From: Tretioscincus oriximinensis
Lineage: Eukaryota > Chordata > Lepidosauria > Squamata > Gymnophthalmidae
Length of the DNA stretch: 64,000 nt
Direction: 5' to 3'
Assembly: GCA_022410635.1 (NCBI GenBank)
Contig: JAJVDF010000866.1
Span: forward strand, 84,902 to 148,901
Shown here: one piece after another, positions 12,275-22,055 of the stretch
How the letters are laid out: every line of letters starts with the position of its first letter
Position numbering within the stretch: the first letter of the stretch is position 1
Notes under the pieces: generated by a model
Told to the model about the DNA's origin: nothing
The model's input: only the letters and a program-made list of their open reading frames with translations
Database searches by the model: none
Position numbers and translations under genes: made by a program

Positions 12275-12783
12275 CAGTGGTTCTCAACCTTTCTAATACT
12301 GTGACCTTGCAATACAGTTCCTCATGTTGCGGTGACCCCAATTTTGGTGGCTACTTCAAAACTGTAATTTTGCTACATTTATGATTCGGAATGTAAATAA
12401 CAGGCCACCCATCTCAGCAGCTCGGCCACTTAGCCTTGCCAATCCCGTAGTTGGCCCCGGTGATCAGCACCATCTTGCCCCGCATCAGCACCGATCCTGC
12501 AGCACAGACGCTCCTGCCCATCAGCCTGCAGAATACAAGGATTAGCCTGCCGCCCAGATCCACCGAAACCATCAGCGTCGGCACCGAGGTCATGGCTGCC
12601 GTGTTGAGTGTGGGCATGCGGGCCATGATCACGTGTGACAGATTGGCACAGCCAGCACTGACAGCCAGGAGCATCCTCCCTGGCTCAGCGGCTAAAACCA
12701 TCGGAAACATGGCTTTAGGTGACCCCTGTGTTTTGGTTGTCCAACCCTCACTGGGGTCGCGACCCACAGGTTGAGAACCGCTG
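12275..12783 (+). mobile_element. SPIN-type hAT transposon with captured gene fragment
   Basis: Begins CAGTGGTTCTCAACCT and ends AGGTTGAGAACCGCTG, near-perfect terminal inverted repeats of the SPIN/OposCharlie type of hAT. Perfect 8-bp target duplications GCCTAAGA flank it at 12267-12274 and 12784-12791, so it is one insertion event. The right subterminal part (GGTGACCCCTGTGTTTTGGT and GGGGTCGCGACCCACAGG) matches SPIN non-autonomous elements as I remember them. The middle (about 12401-12670) is not transposon sequence but a dehydrogenase-like fragment. No transposase is present. It sits 57 bp after the V2R-A stop codon. Confidence 0.88.
12401..12593 (-). pseudogene. Captured N-terminal fragment of an RDH14-like short-chain dehydrogenase
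   Basis: The minus strand reads MTSVPTLMVSVDLGG as a hydrophobic leader, a linker, then MRGKMVLITGANYGIGKA. The TGxxxGIG is the NAD(P)-binding motif of short-chain dehydrogenases; the MxGKxVLITGAN form with a preceding hydrophobic leader is like the retinol dehydrogenase 11-14 group, best RDH14. A one-base shift after GKA restores a following AELLR-like segment, so the copy is frame-broken. It lies wholly inside the hAT element. Family membership is seen from motifs; RDH14 itself is inference from memory. Confidence 0.65.
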
Positions 12784-12890
12784 GCCTAAGATATGACTGA
12801 GTTCATTTCTAATTCACCCCACTCTATTTTGTCTGTCCCCACAATTTTTCCCCACAGCCTGGGTCTGAGGGCTTCCTCCTGCACAGTTCT

Positions 12891-13214
12891 TGTGAGACTC
12901 TATGGCGAATGAACACTCAGACAAGTGATTTCAAACTCTGAAAATGATTTATTGCAGCTTCTGAGAGACTGAGTTAGGTCTGCACTGACTGACTGCTGCC
13001 AGAGCAGCTATATTTATACCGACTTCTAGCCAATCACTGCATTCCTATTTTCCCGCTCAAAATGCTGTTCAGAGATTGGTCATATTTAAAAATAAGAGGT
13101 TTCCCTCCAAAACTCATAACATAAGAGGTTTCCCTCCAAAACGCACAAACAGTTTCATCTGTACAAAAGATATAATACTATATGCAAATATATAAATATC
13201 ATATATCTATGACA
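12891..13214 (-). repeat. 3' LTR of the gypsy element
   Basis: 324 bp, TGTGAGACTC to CTATGACA (TG...CA ends), near-identical to 18842-19171. It contains an internal tandem: AAGAGGTTTCCCTCCAAAA twice. Confidence 0.9.
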
Positions 13215-13231
13215 TCCCGCCCCCCAAGATC
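13215..13231 (-). promoter_or_regulatory. Polypurine tract of the gypsy element
   Basis: Immediately inside the left LTR, the minus strand reads GATCTTGGGGGGCGGGA, a purine run in the position of the plus-strand primer. This confirms the minus orientation. Confidence 0.75.
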
Positions 13232-13294
13232 ACCCCACCCCCTTCGGTTTGTGAGAGTAGCGGGCGTGAAAGTTGCGAACCAAAACAGGAGCTT

Positions 13295-13580
13295 TTATGT
13301 CCTGAGCATCCACCCAGCAGTACTCAGGGCAGGCAAATGTTTCCATAGGACAAAGTACTGGAGCTTTCTGCCCTGGACCCGGGAATTCCCAGTGTCCTGT
13401 ACCTTGAAATGTTCATGCCCATCCACTAGAACAGGAGGTGGTGCTGAGCAGGGAGCCCCCAAAACAGCTTTGAGCAAGCTTACATGGAATACAGGATGCA
13501 CTTTGTACTGCGCCAGCAGTTCCAGTTCCATGGCTACTGGCCCTATACAGTGGCGAACTCGGAAAGGCCCAACAAATTTG
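13295..13580 (-). pseudogene. Gypsy pol C-terminus: GPF module and chromodomain
   Basis: Minus strand reads LGPKFVGPFRV, then YKVHPVFHVSLLK, then VLVDGHEHFKVQ and RKLQYFVLWK. These are the GPY/F module and chromodomain found after integrase in chromoviruses. Upstream coding resumes at about 14660 beyond the inserted L1. Confidence 0.8.
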
Positions 13581-14655
13581 GGTCCAAGTTTTTTTTTCTT
13601 TTCAAAAACACCAAACAAAACTTTGACATATACAACATACAAAGAATACTAAAAAGCAAAACAAGACCCCCATCCCCCACCCTCGACTATTCAGGTTACA
13701 AAAGGAATCATACCTTATAAACATAATCTAAGCTGGAAGATATGTTGAAGAAAATGAAATATAATAAGTCAATTTAGAGCTTGAAATGCCCTGAATAAAA
13801 CCTCTCTTTTCTGCAATCGCTTCATTTAACATAATCTCCATTAAATATTCCAACCACTGTTCTATTGTCCAATAGTTCTTCTCCTTCCACCGCCTAGCAA
13901 GGACCATATGTGTGGCCCAAATTGCCCTTTTTAAAATGTATTTCATATCTAAAGGGGGATTGAAATTATCTGAATTAGCTGTCATCCAATATTCATCTGA
14001 ATGTGGTATATCTACCCCCAACATTATTTTAATTTCTCCTGCTATTAGTCCTCTGAAGTTTATAATTTCCTGACATGACACCCACATGTGCACATNNNNN
14101 NNNNNNNNNNNNNNNNNNNNNNNNNNNNNNNNNNNNNNNNNNNNNNNNNNNNNNNNNNNNNNNNNNNNNNNNNNNNNNNNNNNNNNNNNNNNNNNNNNNN
14201 NNNNNNNNNNNNNNNNNNNNNNNNNNNNNNNNNNNNNNNNNNNNNNNNNNNNNNNNNNNNNNNNNNNNNNNNNNNNNNNNNNNNNNNNNNNNNNNNNNNN
14301 NNNNNNNNNNNNNNNNNNNNNNNNNNNNNNNNNNNNNNNNNNNNNNNNNNNNNNNNNNNNNNNNNNNNNNNNNNNNNNNNNNNNNNNNNNNNNNNNNNNN
14401 NNNNNNNNNNNNNNNNNNNNNNNNNNNNNNNNNNNNNNNNNNNNNNNNNNNNNNNNNNNNNNNNNNNNNNNNNNNNNNNNNNNNNNNNNNNNNNNNNNNN
14501 NNNNNNNNNNNNNNNNNNNNNNNNNNNNNNNNNNNNNNNNNNNNNNNNNNNNNNNTTTAACCTGTCTGCAATTTATATAAGAGTAAAGAGCCAATTCCTT
14601 CATCCAATACTGTCTATTGGGGGTTAGTAGTCTGATTTGTTCTATAGAAAAAGGA
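13580..14655 (-). mobile_element. L1 LINE 3' end nested in the gypsy integrase
   Basis: Minus-strand reading includes FSIEQIRLLTPNRQYWMKE right of the gap and WVSCQEIINFRGLIAGEI, DMKYILKRAIWATHMVLARR and EQWLEYLMEIMLNEA left of it, the C-terminal region of L1 ORF2. It ends at an A-rich tail (T run on + strand near 13582). The 460-base N gap lies inside it. Same orientation as its gypsy host. Confidence 0.75.
14096..14555. other. Assembly gap (N run)
   Basis: 460 consecutive N inside the nested L1; true length unknown. Confidence 0.99.
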
Positions 14656-14659
14656 ATAC

Positions 14660-15591
14660 CAGGTAGCAGCTGTACGGTGTTTGTCTGCCTGNTGCTTGGA
14701 AGCCTCCTTTACTGCTCCCAATGCATCCTGAATGCAGTCCCAGCCAGCCATGACAGTTGTCNCCCACTCCTGAGCCTACACAGGNTCCAAAGCAGCTGGA
14801 GGCAGAAGTGGCAGTGCCCGCAAGTCTGTACCATACACTACTTTAAACGGGGACTGTCACGTGCTGACATNAATTGAATTGTTATATGCAAATTCAGCAT
14901 ACANTAGCAGANTCACCCAGTTGTCCTGTTGTCAGGTCACATAGCAATGAAGGTATTGTTCAAGGACCTGGNTGACCCTCTCNGTTTGACCATCTGTCTG
15001 CGGGTGGTGGGCCGAGGATATAGCAGGCATGACANCCAACAATTTCAAAAATGCCTGTCAAAAACAAGANGTAAACTGGGCTCCTCTGTCNTTGATGATC
15101 TGTTGGGCACCCCATGAAGATGGAAAATGTGCCGAATGGAATAGTTCAGCAAGCTTTGGTGCTGTTGGCAGCTTAGGACAAGGGACAAAATGGACCTCCT
15201 TAGAGAACAGATCTGTTACTACCCAAANCACTGTGCACCATTTACTCTCCAGCAAGTCAGTGATGAANNCCATGCNGATGTGAGACCAAGGACGTGGCGG
15301 ACCAGGGAACGGCTGCANCAAACCCCTGGNCTTCCCTTCCATTTGCTTTGAAGTTGCACAAACTGCACAGTTCTTTAAATACCGGTCCAAGTCCCCCCTC
15401 ACACCCAGCCACCAGAATTGCCANNGAAGCAACTGCCAGTACTTGAGAAACCCAAAATGTCTAGCAGTTTTTGTGCTATGACAGGTACCCAAAATGTCTA
15501 GGCGAAGGNTTTCAGGAATGTAAACACGGCCATCCCTAAGTGCCNAGCCCAGTTCATGCTGNTGCTGCAAAAACCAGGGGTCACTAGCCAA
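14660..15591 (-). pseudogene. Gypsy integrase
   Basis: Minus-strand pieces in two frames: a zinc-binding HHCC region (CHSTKTARHFGF and CAVCATSK), the catalytic core with FITDLLESK, WVVTDLFSKEVHFVPC and a DRGAQF segment, and a C-terminal part with PFKVVYGTDLRALPLLPP. Stops and N bases break it. Confidence 0.8.
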
Positions 15592-15844
15592 GGCATATCA
15601 AAAACCAGGTGGCAAATCCCTATTAACAGCTCCAGTCTTGTCCATAGCCCTGGTGACCACTCCCAACCCCANCTACTGAGGNATGAATACAGCGTCCACC
15701 ACTTCTGGCCCCTTGCTATTGTGCTGTAGCATCAGTCAGAAAGTTTTTATGTCCTGGAACATAGCTAAGTACAAAATTAAAACATTGAAAGTACTGGGCC
15801 CACCTCAACTGCTTCCCAGACANNTTTCATGGGCTGCGGAGTGC

Positions 15845-16730
15845 CTACAAGTTNTTGTGATCAGTCAGTACTTTGAAAGGAGCAGGNGCCCCTTCCAGCC
15901 AGTGCCGCCAAGTCTCCAGGGCCCAATAAACAGCTGCCACCTCCTTCTCCCAGATTGGCCAGTTGCATTCGGTGAAGTCNAACTTCCTGGAGAAATNGGC
16001 ACAGGGATGAGGTTGCCCAGTCTCGTTCGCTTGTACCAACACAGCTCNCACCNCCACATCTGAAGCATCCACCTGGACTTCGAATGGCCGGGCTGGGTCA
16101 GGGTAGGTAGCACAGGCTCCTGCACAAAACAGGCCTTAAGCGATGTAAACGCCTGCTGGCAGGCCGGCGACCAATACAACTTACTGCTGGGCTTAGGTAC
16201 CGCCCCGGTCCCAGTTTTCAGCAAATCAGTCAAAGGAAGATTGATTGCAGCAACGTTTGGGATGAATTGGTGATAAACATTTGCAAACCCCAAGGAGCTT
16301 TGCAATTGCTGCCGGGTCCTGGGAGCCTCCCAACCAACCACCGCCTGTACCTTGGTGGGATCCATCTCCACCCCTACATTTGAAAAGTGATAACCCAAGA
16401 AATCAAGCTTGGTTTGATAGAACTCACATTTGGAAAGTTTCACATATAAATGGTTCTGCAACAGTCTATTGAGCACTNCCCGTANCATCTGCACATGTTC
16501 CCCCATGGACTTAGAATAAATCAAAATGTAATCAAGGTATACAATGACCCCCTTAAANGAAAGACATGCAACACCTCGTTGATGAGGGACACAAANANGC
16601 CCGGTGNCCCGCTCAACCCAAAAGGCATCACATNATATTTGAAACCTCCAAATTTGCAGTTAAAAGTTGTCTTCCACTCATCCCCCTTCCTAATGCGCAC
16701 CCAGTAGTATGCATCACACACATCCAACAC
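15845..16730 (-). pseudogene. Gypsy reverse transcriptase and RNase H
   Basis: RT region reads FGLSG-PG-F, then VYLDYILIYSKS, LSKCEFYQTKLDFLGYHFS and GFANVYHQFIPN. The catalytic YLDD box is YLDY, so the second aspartate is lost. RNase H follows with DASDV, AVLVQ and FTECNWPIWEKEVAAVYWAL. Frame-shifted. Confidence 0.85.
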
Positions 16731-17039
16731 CCAGTCTACGGGCTACGTTCACGTGCAGCAAGCACCTGGAGCACCCAGAATCAATGGTGGCCCAGACCNC
16801 AAGCAGGGACAATCAACACAACCCGCACTTGCAGATTATTANTTGCTAGGTTTTCAAAAGTGGTGCGCTGAGAGATAGCGGCCTGTACTGGTGTGCCGCT
16901 CACTACCAGCCCCGTCATTTCCCGCTGCCTGCTCCACCCCATCAGTCCTGTCTGCATCGCGGGAGCTAATTGCTGTGGGGCTGGAATGGGAGGTCGCCAT
17001 TCCACCTGTTGGTTGGGTGCCTGCCCATGGAGCGAAGCT

Positions 17040-17140
17040 ACCNCACGTTGCTCCTCACTGCTTTTCTGGGCCAGACATGTCGCAATGAGGTGGCCAAGCT
17101 GGCTGCAGCCAAAACAGCAGCCATGCCANCGCCTCTGCAC
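17040..17140 (-). pseudogene. Gypsy gag zinc knuckle
   Basis: Minus strand encodes CFGCSQLGHLIATC, a C-x2-C-x4-H-x4-C nucleic-acid-binding knuckle. Confidence 0.8.
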
Positions 17141-17444
17141 TGTGAGTGGAGCAACCTACACACCGGAGACTGCCAAAGCCAGGAACTGCTGGTGTATAAC
17201 AGACAGGTCCACAGATCGCCATCCCTCCTCAATCACCCGGGCCTACTGGATCCGACAGGTAGCATGCGGGGTGCTGGCATTGTAACTGTTGCTGACAGGA
17301 AGGATGGGTGGAAGCTGTCACAGAACTGGTGGATGAAGAGCTCCTCAAGGCAGTCAGGGCCATGTCCTGCATACTTCCAGAACTCTGAGGCACACCCGAT
17401 GACCCAAAGAAACAACCACACCTCTCCTCTGCAAAACAAATGGA

Positions 17445-17805
17445 CACAACCGGGGCAGAATCAGTATCAATATAAAAATATATATAGAAATGTAAACAGT
17501 GGCACAAAACCACAACTAAAATATCACAATATAAAAACACACAGTATATCAAATATAAAAGTGAGAAATGCCCAACAAAACTCAATGTCCAGAGTAACAA
17601 TCCAAATAGTCAGAGACTGTTGTGGATGGAAAGCACAGTCTATGAAAGATGAAGGTGGAATAGTCCAGATAATCCACAAAGGGAGGAGAATGTAGTCAAG
17701 TGGTGCCAGGCGCGTTTCGACCAGATGTGGTCTTCCTCAGTGGCAATAGTCACAATACAACACTCAAGACAAAATGGGTATTTATGTGAGGGTATAGATT
17801 ATATA
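17445..17805 (-). mobile_element. Penelope-like element fragment with hammerhead-like motif
   Basis: AT-rich block that interrupts gag. On the minus strand it carries the CTGAGGA...TCGAAACGCG signature seen in terminal repeats of vertebrate Penelope-like elements. No reverse transcriptase is present. Assignment rests on this motif and is tentative. Confidence 0.45.
17703..17745 (-). ncRNA. Candidate minimal hammerhead ribozyme motif
   Basis: Minus strand: TGCCA / CTGAGGA / A-GACC...GGTC / GAAA / CGCGCC / TGGCA. Stem I pairs TGCCA with TGGCA (5 bp), stem II pairs GACC with GGTC, and the CUGANGA and GAAA core boxes are present. Stem III would be the tiny ACGCGC, where the expected A-U is A-C, and one A is bulged before stem II. 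Probably a decayed ribozyme. Confidence 0.5.
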
Positions 17806-18118
17806 NAGAGATGACCCTTCTGGACCTTTGTACTATCGTGCACAGTCACTCGACCACCGACTCATGTCTGAACGGATCACCGAAACGCTCCAAGAGCCCT
17901 TCGGTGAGTGTGTGGATGGACTTCAGCTCTCTTGCATCTGACTGCTAAAGGAGTAGTAACCATTCTTGGGCACCCCCTCTCGGTTTGCCCAGAACAAACT
18001 GCACCCTNTNCGCTTCGGATGCAAACATGTCCCCATAGCATGACAGACAGGCCCCATAGCCTGAGCCAGGAACCCAGGTAGCTCCTCAGTGCCACCCGAG
18101 AAAGTGATGNGTAGGTCT

Positions 18119-18565
18119 GGACAAGGTGAATAGAGAAAAAATGTTTTCTCTATCACACAACACAAGGACCAGAGGGCACTCCTTAAAACTATTGGGTAGA
18201 AAAGTGAGAACAGACAAAGGAAAGTATTTTTTCACCCAGAGGGTCATTGGCCTGTGGAATTTACTTCCTGAAGAGGTAGTGGTAGCTAACAGCTTGGATA
18301 GTTTCAAGACAGGACTAGGCAGGTTAAGGACACCAAGGGTATAAATGGATACTAGGATGGATGTCTGGATTTTGCCTCCTGGATGGAACATCAGGTAGGA
18401 CTCCTGAAATACCATTTGCAGAGAGTCATGAACAGGAGCATATTTTGCTTTCCTCTGTTCAGACGGCCCAGGTGCATCTAGTGGGCCTCTGTGTGACACA
18501 GAATGCTGGACTAGATGGGCTGTGGCCTGATCCAGTATGGCTCTTCTTATGTTCTTATGTCTCCT
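18119..18565 (+). mobile_element. CR1-like LINE 3' end nested in gypsy gag
   Basis: Plus strand reads SHNTRTRGHSLKLLGRKVRT and [20 protein letters not shown], the C-terminus of CR1 ORF2, then the 3' region ending GGCTCTTCTTATGTTCTTAT. Opposite orientation to its host; gag resumes on both sides. Confidence 0.85.
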
Positions 18566-18841
18566 GGCGATGGTACAAAGGAGGGCCTCACAGCCACTGG
18601 CTGCAGGGCCATAGGGTCGATCCCCACCTCAAGCCCTGTCAGCTCCTCCGTGATGTCCACCACAACGTGCGCCAGGCTGCCATCAGGTGCACCCACACTG
18701 GGTGTTTTGTAGAGTCGCCACGGGTCCAGTGTCCACTGTGGCGTTGTGGTGCCAGCGTTTCCCTGCCTTCACCCTCCAAGTGGGCTGAAAGTCATGGTGG
18801 GTGGAAAAGCAGAAATATTTTTGGTATGACTACAGACTTCT

Positions 18842-19171
18842 TGTGAGACTCTCGATGGTGAATGAACACTCAGACAAGTGATTTCAAACTCTGAAAGTGA
18901 TTTATTGCAGTTCTTGAGATACTCTCAGTTAGGTCTGCAGTGACTGCCTGCTGCCAGAACAGCTGTATTTATACAGTCTTCTAGCCAATCACTGTACTCC
19001 TATTTTCTCGCTCAAAATGCTGTTCAGAGATTGGTCATATTTAAATATAAGAGGTTTCCTTCCAAAACTCATATAACATAAGAGGTTTCCCTCCAAAACA
19101 CACAACCAGTTTCATCTGTACAAAAGATATAATACTATATACAAATATATACATGTCATATATCTATNACA
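18842..19171 (-). repeat. 5' LTR of the gypsy element
   Basis: 330 bp direct repeat of 12891-13214 with a few substitutions and small indels. For the minus-strand element this is the 5' LTR. Confidence 0.9.
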
Positions 19172-20570
19172 GTTCCCACCTATTTTGACCTGTGATCAGC
19201 TGCAACATGCAGCCCTGCCCTGTCTCTGCTCCTTCCCACCTTCTTTTGTCCTGCAGAGGAGGAAAACAACACAAAAAAACTATTAAAAATGTTTTTGATC
19301 ATAACTTCATTTGTCTCTCTCCCTCTCTCAGGATGGTAATTCGTATTTCTATATCACCCCTCAGTGTCTTTCCTGCCCCGCATACAACTTTGTGCCCACC
19401 TCATCTCAGTACCTCTCATGTGCGGCACTGCAGCTTCCTGAACATTGCTGCAGAATTGGTTTGGTGATGCACATGTCAGGGTGAAGGATCAATATCGATC
19501 AGGCACCTCTGTGCCATTCCTTGTAGCTTCCCCATACAGGGATCCTGTATGCACACCTTGTTGCTGCCTTACTGCATCCTCCACACTGCNGTTTTCTTGG
19601 TTGTGATACAGAACAGGCATGACAATGTCTGTGTCAGAAGGAGGGTGGCAATCTATATGGGCAGGGGAGTCAACAAGGTGCGTGCTGGAGGAAATGGGCA
19701 AAGGNCACATTGTGCAAGTGAGTGAGGAGGTAGGCAGGTGGTGGGAAAGAAATGATGTGTCCAGTCNGCAAATGTATAAAGGTGGGCTAGAGGGTGATAT
19801 GGGTAAGGAATGCAGCAGGCAAATAATTGGATGCGGCCAATGAGGAAGAGGCAAAGCACAGGGAATAAGGGGTATGGGANTGTGTTGCAGGGAGTAGGCA
19901 TGTGGGAGTTGCTAGCCTACCTGATGCATAACCTGTATCACCTCACCTCAGCCTGTTACAATGGGATGGGTGGGTTGATGGAGTCTCAGTGGTCTTGCTA
20001 TCCATATTCTGTCCCTACCTGGAAGCAAGCTCCCACTACTCCCAGTATTCATTTCAGCTATCTACGTTTCTGCACTCTAATTCTGCATGATCAAGTGTCC
20101 ATAGAAATGGGAAAACCTAAACAGTGATGCAGAAGTTCAGCTTTACAAGCAAAAGGAAGTGAGATCTCTTCCTCATACAACCCACATCTTAGCAATGCCC
20201 ACAACAATGCACATGGATGGTAAGATTTTTTGAACCACTGCTTATCCCTTTCTAAATAGTCTAACATAAATGTCCATGCACCCACGGTGCCNCATAAAAA
20301 ACAGAGAAAAGAAAAAATAAACAGAGCTCTGGAGTAAATTCAGATCTGAAATAATCTGGATAATTTAGCTTGTGTTTAGTCTACGTAATACTTTATTAAG
20401 TCAAAAAGTTCAGAATGACATTTTTATGCAGGTCCATTGATGTCTGACATCTATCAACATTCAAATATCCATACGTGATGAATTTGCTTCAATGTATAAA
20501 ATTTTTGGCAAATGATAATAATTTATAAGCAGGTATTCCCAAATTTCCTCATTCTATATTCACGAATGTA
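19172..20570. other. Intergenic, no gene recognised
   Basis: Open frames are short and without family features. Some N bases. I see no RNA gene or known repeat. Confidence 0.5.
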
Positions 20571-20727
20571 GCCTGTTCCACACATCACTTATTTATTACT
20601 CTAGATTCCACAATATTCCATAATAAAGTATGGATATTCTGGAATAAACCAGTCCACACAATGCCTTATTTTGGAGTATTGTGGAATATTCCACTATAGT
20701 GGTGGAATAAAAGTGATTTGTGGATGC
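20570..20727. mobile_element. Palindromic MITE (hAT-like ends)
   Basis: Imperfect inverted repeat: CCACACATCACTT...GATTCCACAATATTCC on the left matches GGAATATTCCAC...AAGTGATTTGTGG on the right, a fold-back of about 150 bp. Confidence 0.55.
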
Positions 20728-20986
20728 AACCCTTATTAAAAATAATAAATATATATATGGAAAAGTTATTAAATGTTGAAAACCTTCTTGCTTTTTACCC
20801 CAACAAAGCATTGAGAGAANATCAACTTTCATTCTACCGGAGAATGTGTCTAGATGTGGACGAAGAGGGCTTGCACATATACCAGCATTTGCATCAGGAT
20901 CTCAGTAGAATATCTAGATGGTAGAGATTGTAAGATTGTAAGTACCATGAATTTTCACAGTCAGGTCTACACTTTCAGATGCTTTG

Positions 20987-21169
20987 TAGCTGACCAGATG
21001 ACCCCTTTTTGGGGGTGCCTCCTGTTTTTTTCTAAGGAAAAAAAAATAAAAAACATTTAAAAAAAATAAATATATTTTTTTTAAAAAATTCCTTAGAAAA
21101 AACTGGGAGGCACCCCAAAACTGGGATTTGAAACCCCCCCCCCCCCAAAGGGGTCATCTTGTCAGCCTA
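20987..21169. mobile_element. Palindromic MITE, family P, copy 1
   Basis: TAGCTGACCAGATGACC to GGTCATCTTGTCAGCCTA. The arms are almost perfect inverted repeats, with GGGGTGCCTCC and GGAGGCACCCC around a short AT-rich loop. Same family as 21864 and 25616. Confidence 0.85.
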
Positions 21170-21184
21170 TTTGTAGGCTAATAC

Positions 21185-21465
21185 TAATCTCTGTTGTCTT
21201 GGGCTATATGGGCATTTTGGGCTTCATGAGATTTGTGTGGCTTTTTTGGGGCAGAAATTTCACTGATATTTTCAATGAGGCCAAACTGATAACTTTCAGC
21301 ATGTTGGTCTTCTGNAGTGTCTAGTTGTCTTTTGTGCCCACAACCTGAGCACCAAGGAGATGATGGTGACATGTTAGGCTGCATTTTTCTTCCCAAGTGC
21401 TAGGCAACAGGACTCCCTTTAAAAGCTCAGGTTTAATTCTGGTTTGAGAAAGAAAGGGCAATGAA
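21185..21465 (+). pseudogene. V2R exon 6 relic (3' third)
   Basis: Matches TM5 to the C-terminus of V2R exon 6: [24 protein letters not shown], a TAG stop in place of TGG soon after, a deletion of about 60 nt before LGCIFLPKC, then a tail like the C-terminal extension of V2R-B. The 5' part is absent, ending near MITE copy 1. Confidence 0.85.
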
Positions 21466-21808
21466 TAGTCATCAGGAGTGAAATGTCATCAATATGGGTA
21501 TTTGAAAGAGCGTCTTCTTCTACATAGATCTGCCCATGCACTGAGACTGCAAGGAGAAGGCCTCCTAGTAGTTCCTCCCCTTTCAGAGATGCAAGGGGTA
21601 GGGGCACATAGAAGGGGCTTCTCTGTGGTGACTCACACACTCCGGAACAGCCTCCCTCTAGAGGCTTGACAGGTATCTACACTTTATAGCTTTCAGTGGT
21701 TGGTAAAAACACACCTCTTGACTCAGGCTTTGGACTCTCAGGCTCCCTCTGCACTTTGTTCTTCCAGAGAGGGTGGGTGGGTTGCAGGAAGGAAATTGAT
21801 CTTCTTAG

Positions 21809-21863
21809 ATGATGATGATGATGATGATGATGATAATGATGATGATGATGATGATGATGATGA
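21809..21863. repeat. (GAT)n microsatellite
   Basis: About 55 bp of GAT units; resumes at 22056-22076 after the MITE, which therefore inserted into the array. Confidence 0.9.
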
Positions 21864-22055
21864 TAGGCTGACCAGATGACCGCTTTTGGGGGGGGGGGAG
21901 TTGAAAACCCATTTTTGGGTTGCATCCTGTTTTTTTCTGAGAAAAAATAAATTTTTAAAAAAATCTTTTTTTGAAAATAAATTCCTCAGAAAAAACTGGG
22001 AGGCACCCCAAAACAAGGTTTTCAACCCCCCAAAAGGTGTCATCTGGTCAGCCTA
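21864..22055. mobile_element. Palindromic MITE, family P, copy 2
   Basis: TAGGCTGACCAGATGACC to GGTCATCTGGTCAGCCTA, 192 bp, inserted within a GAT array; flanks are compatible with an 8-bp duplication GATGATGA. Confidence 0.88.

Larger units (their letters stand above)
17230..18830 (-). pseudogene. Gypsy gag region, split by two insertions
   Basis: From right to left on the minus strand: LYKTPSVGAPDGSLAHVVVD and VGIDPMALQPV (18570-18760), FSGGTEELPGFLAQAM and GCSLFWANREGVP (17950-18115), and CASEFWKYAGHGPDCLEELF (17240-17440). It resembles the capsid region of gypsy Gag. CR1 at 18119-18565 and a Penelope-like fragment at 17445-17805 interrupt it. Confidence 0.65.
12891..19171 (-). mobile_element. 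Ty3/gypsy chromodomain retrotransposon (Metaviridae), minus strand, with nested insertions
   Basis: Two direct LTRs bound it. On the minus strand from right to left: gag-like coding, a CCHC zinc knuckle, reverse transcriptase, RNase H, integrase, a GPF/chromodomain C-terminus, a polypurine tract and the 3' LTR. Flanking 5-mers GTTCT (12886-12890) and GTTCC (from 19172) are a near-match target duplication. Three later insertions split it: an L1 (about 13580-14655), a Penelope-like piece (about 17445-17805) and a CR1 (18119-18565). Frames are broken many times and the RT catalytic box is mutated, so it is dead. Overall plan fits vertebrate sushi-like chromoviruses. Confidence 0.88.

Noticed and set aside
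18770..18841. tRNA primer-binding site next to the gypsy 5' LTR
   Set aside because: The bases just inside the LTR (AGAAGTCTGTAGTCATACC on the minus strand) do not start with TGG or match a tRNA 3' end that I know. Self-priming is possible for chromoviruses but cannot be shown here.
18361..18846. Open frames over the CR1 and gag junction
   Set aside because: The frames cross an insertion boundary and match no single protein; the parts are CR1 3' sequence and broken gag.
21677..22043. Histidine- and serine-run proteins
   Set aside because: They arise from the GAT microsatellite and the MITE.
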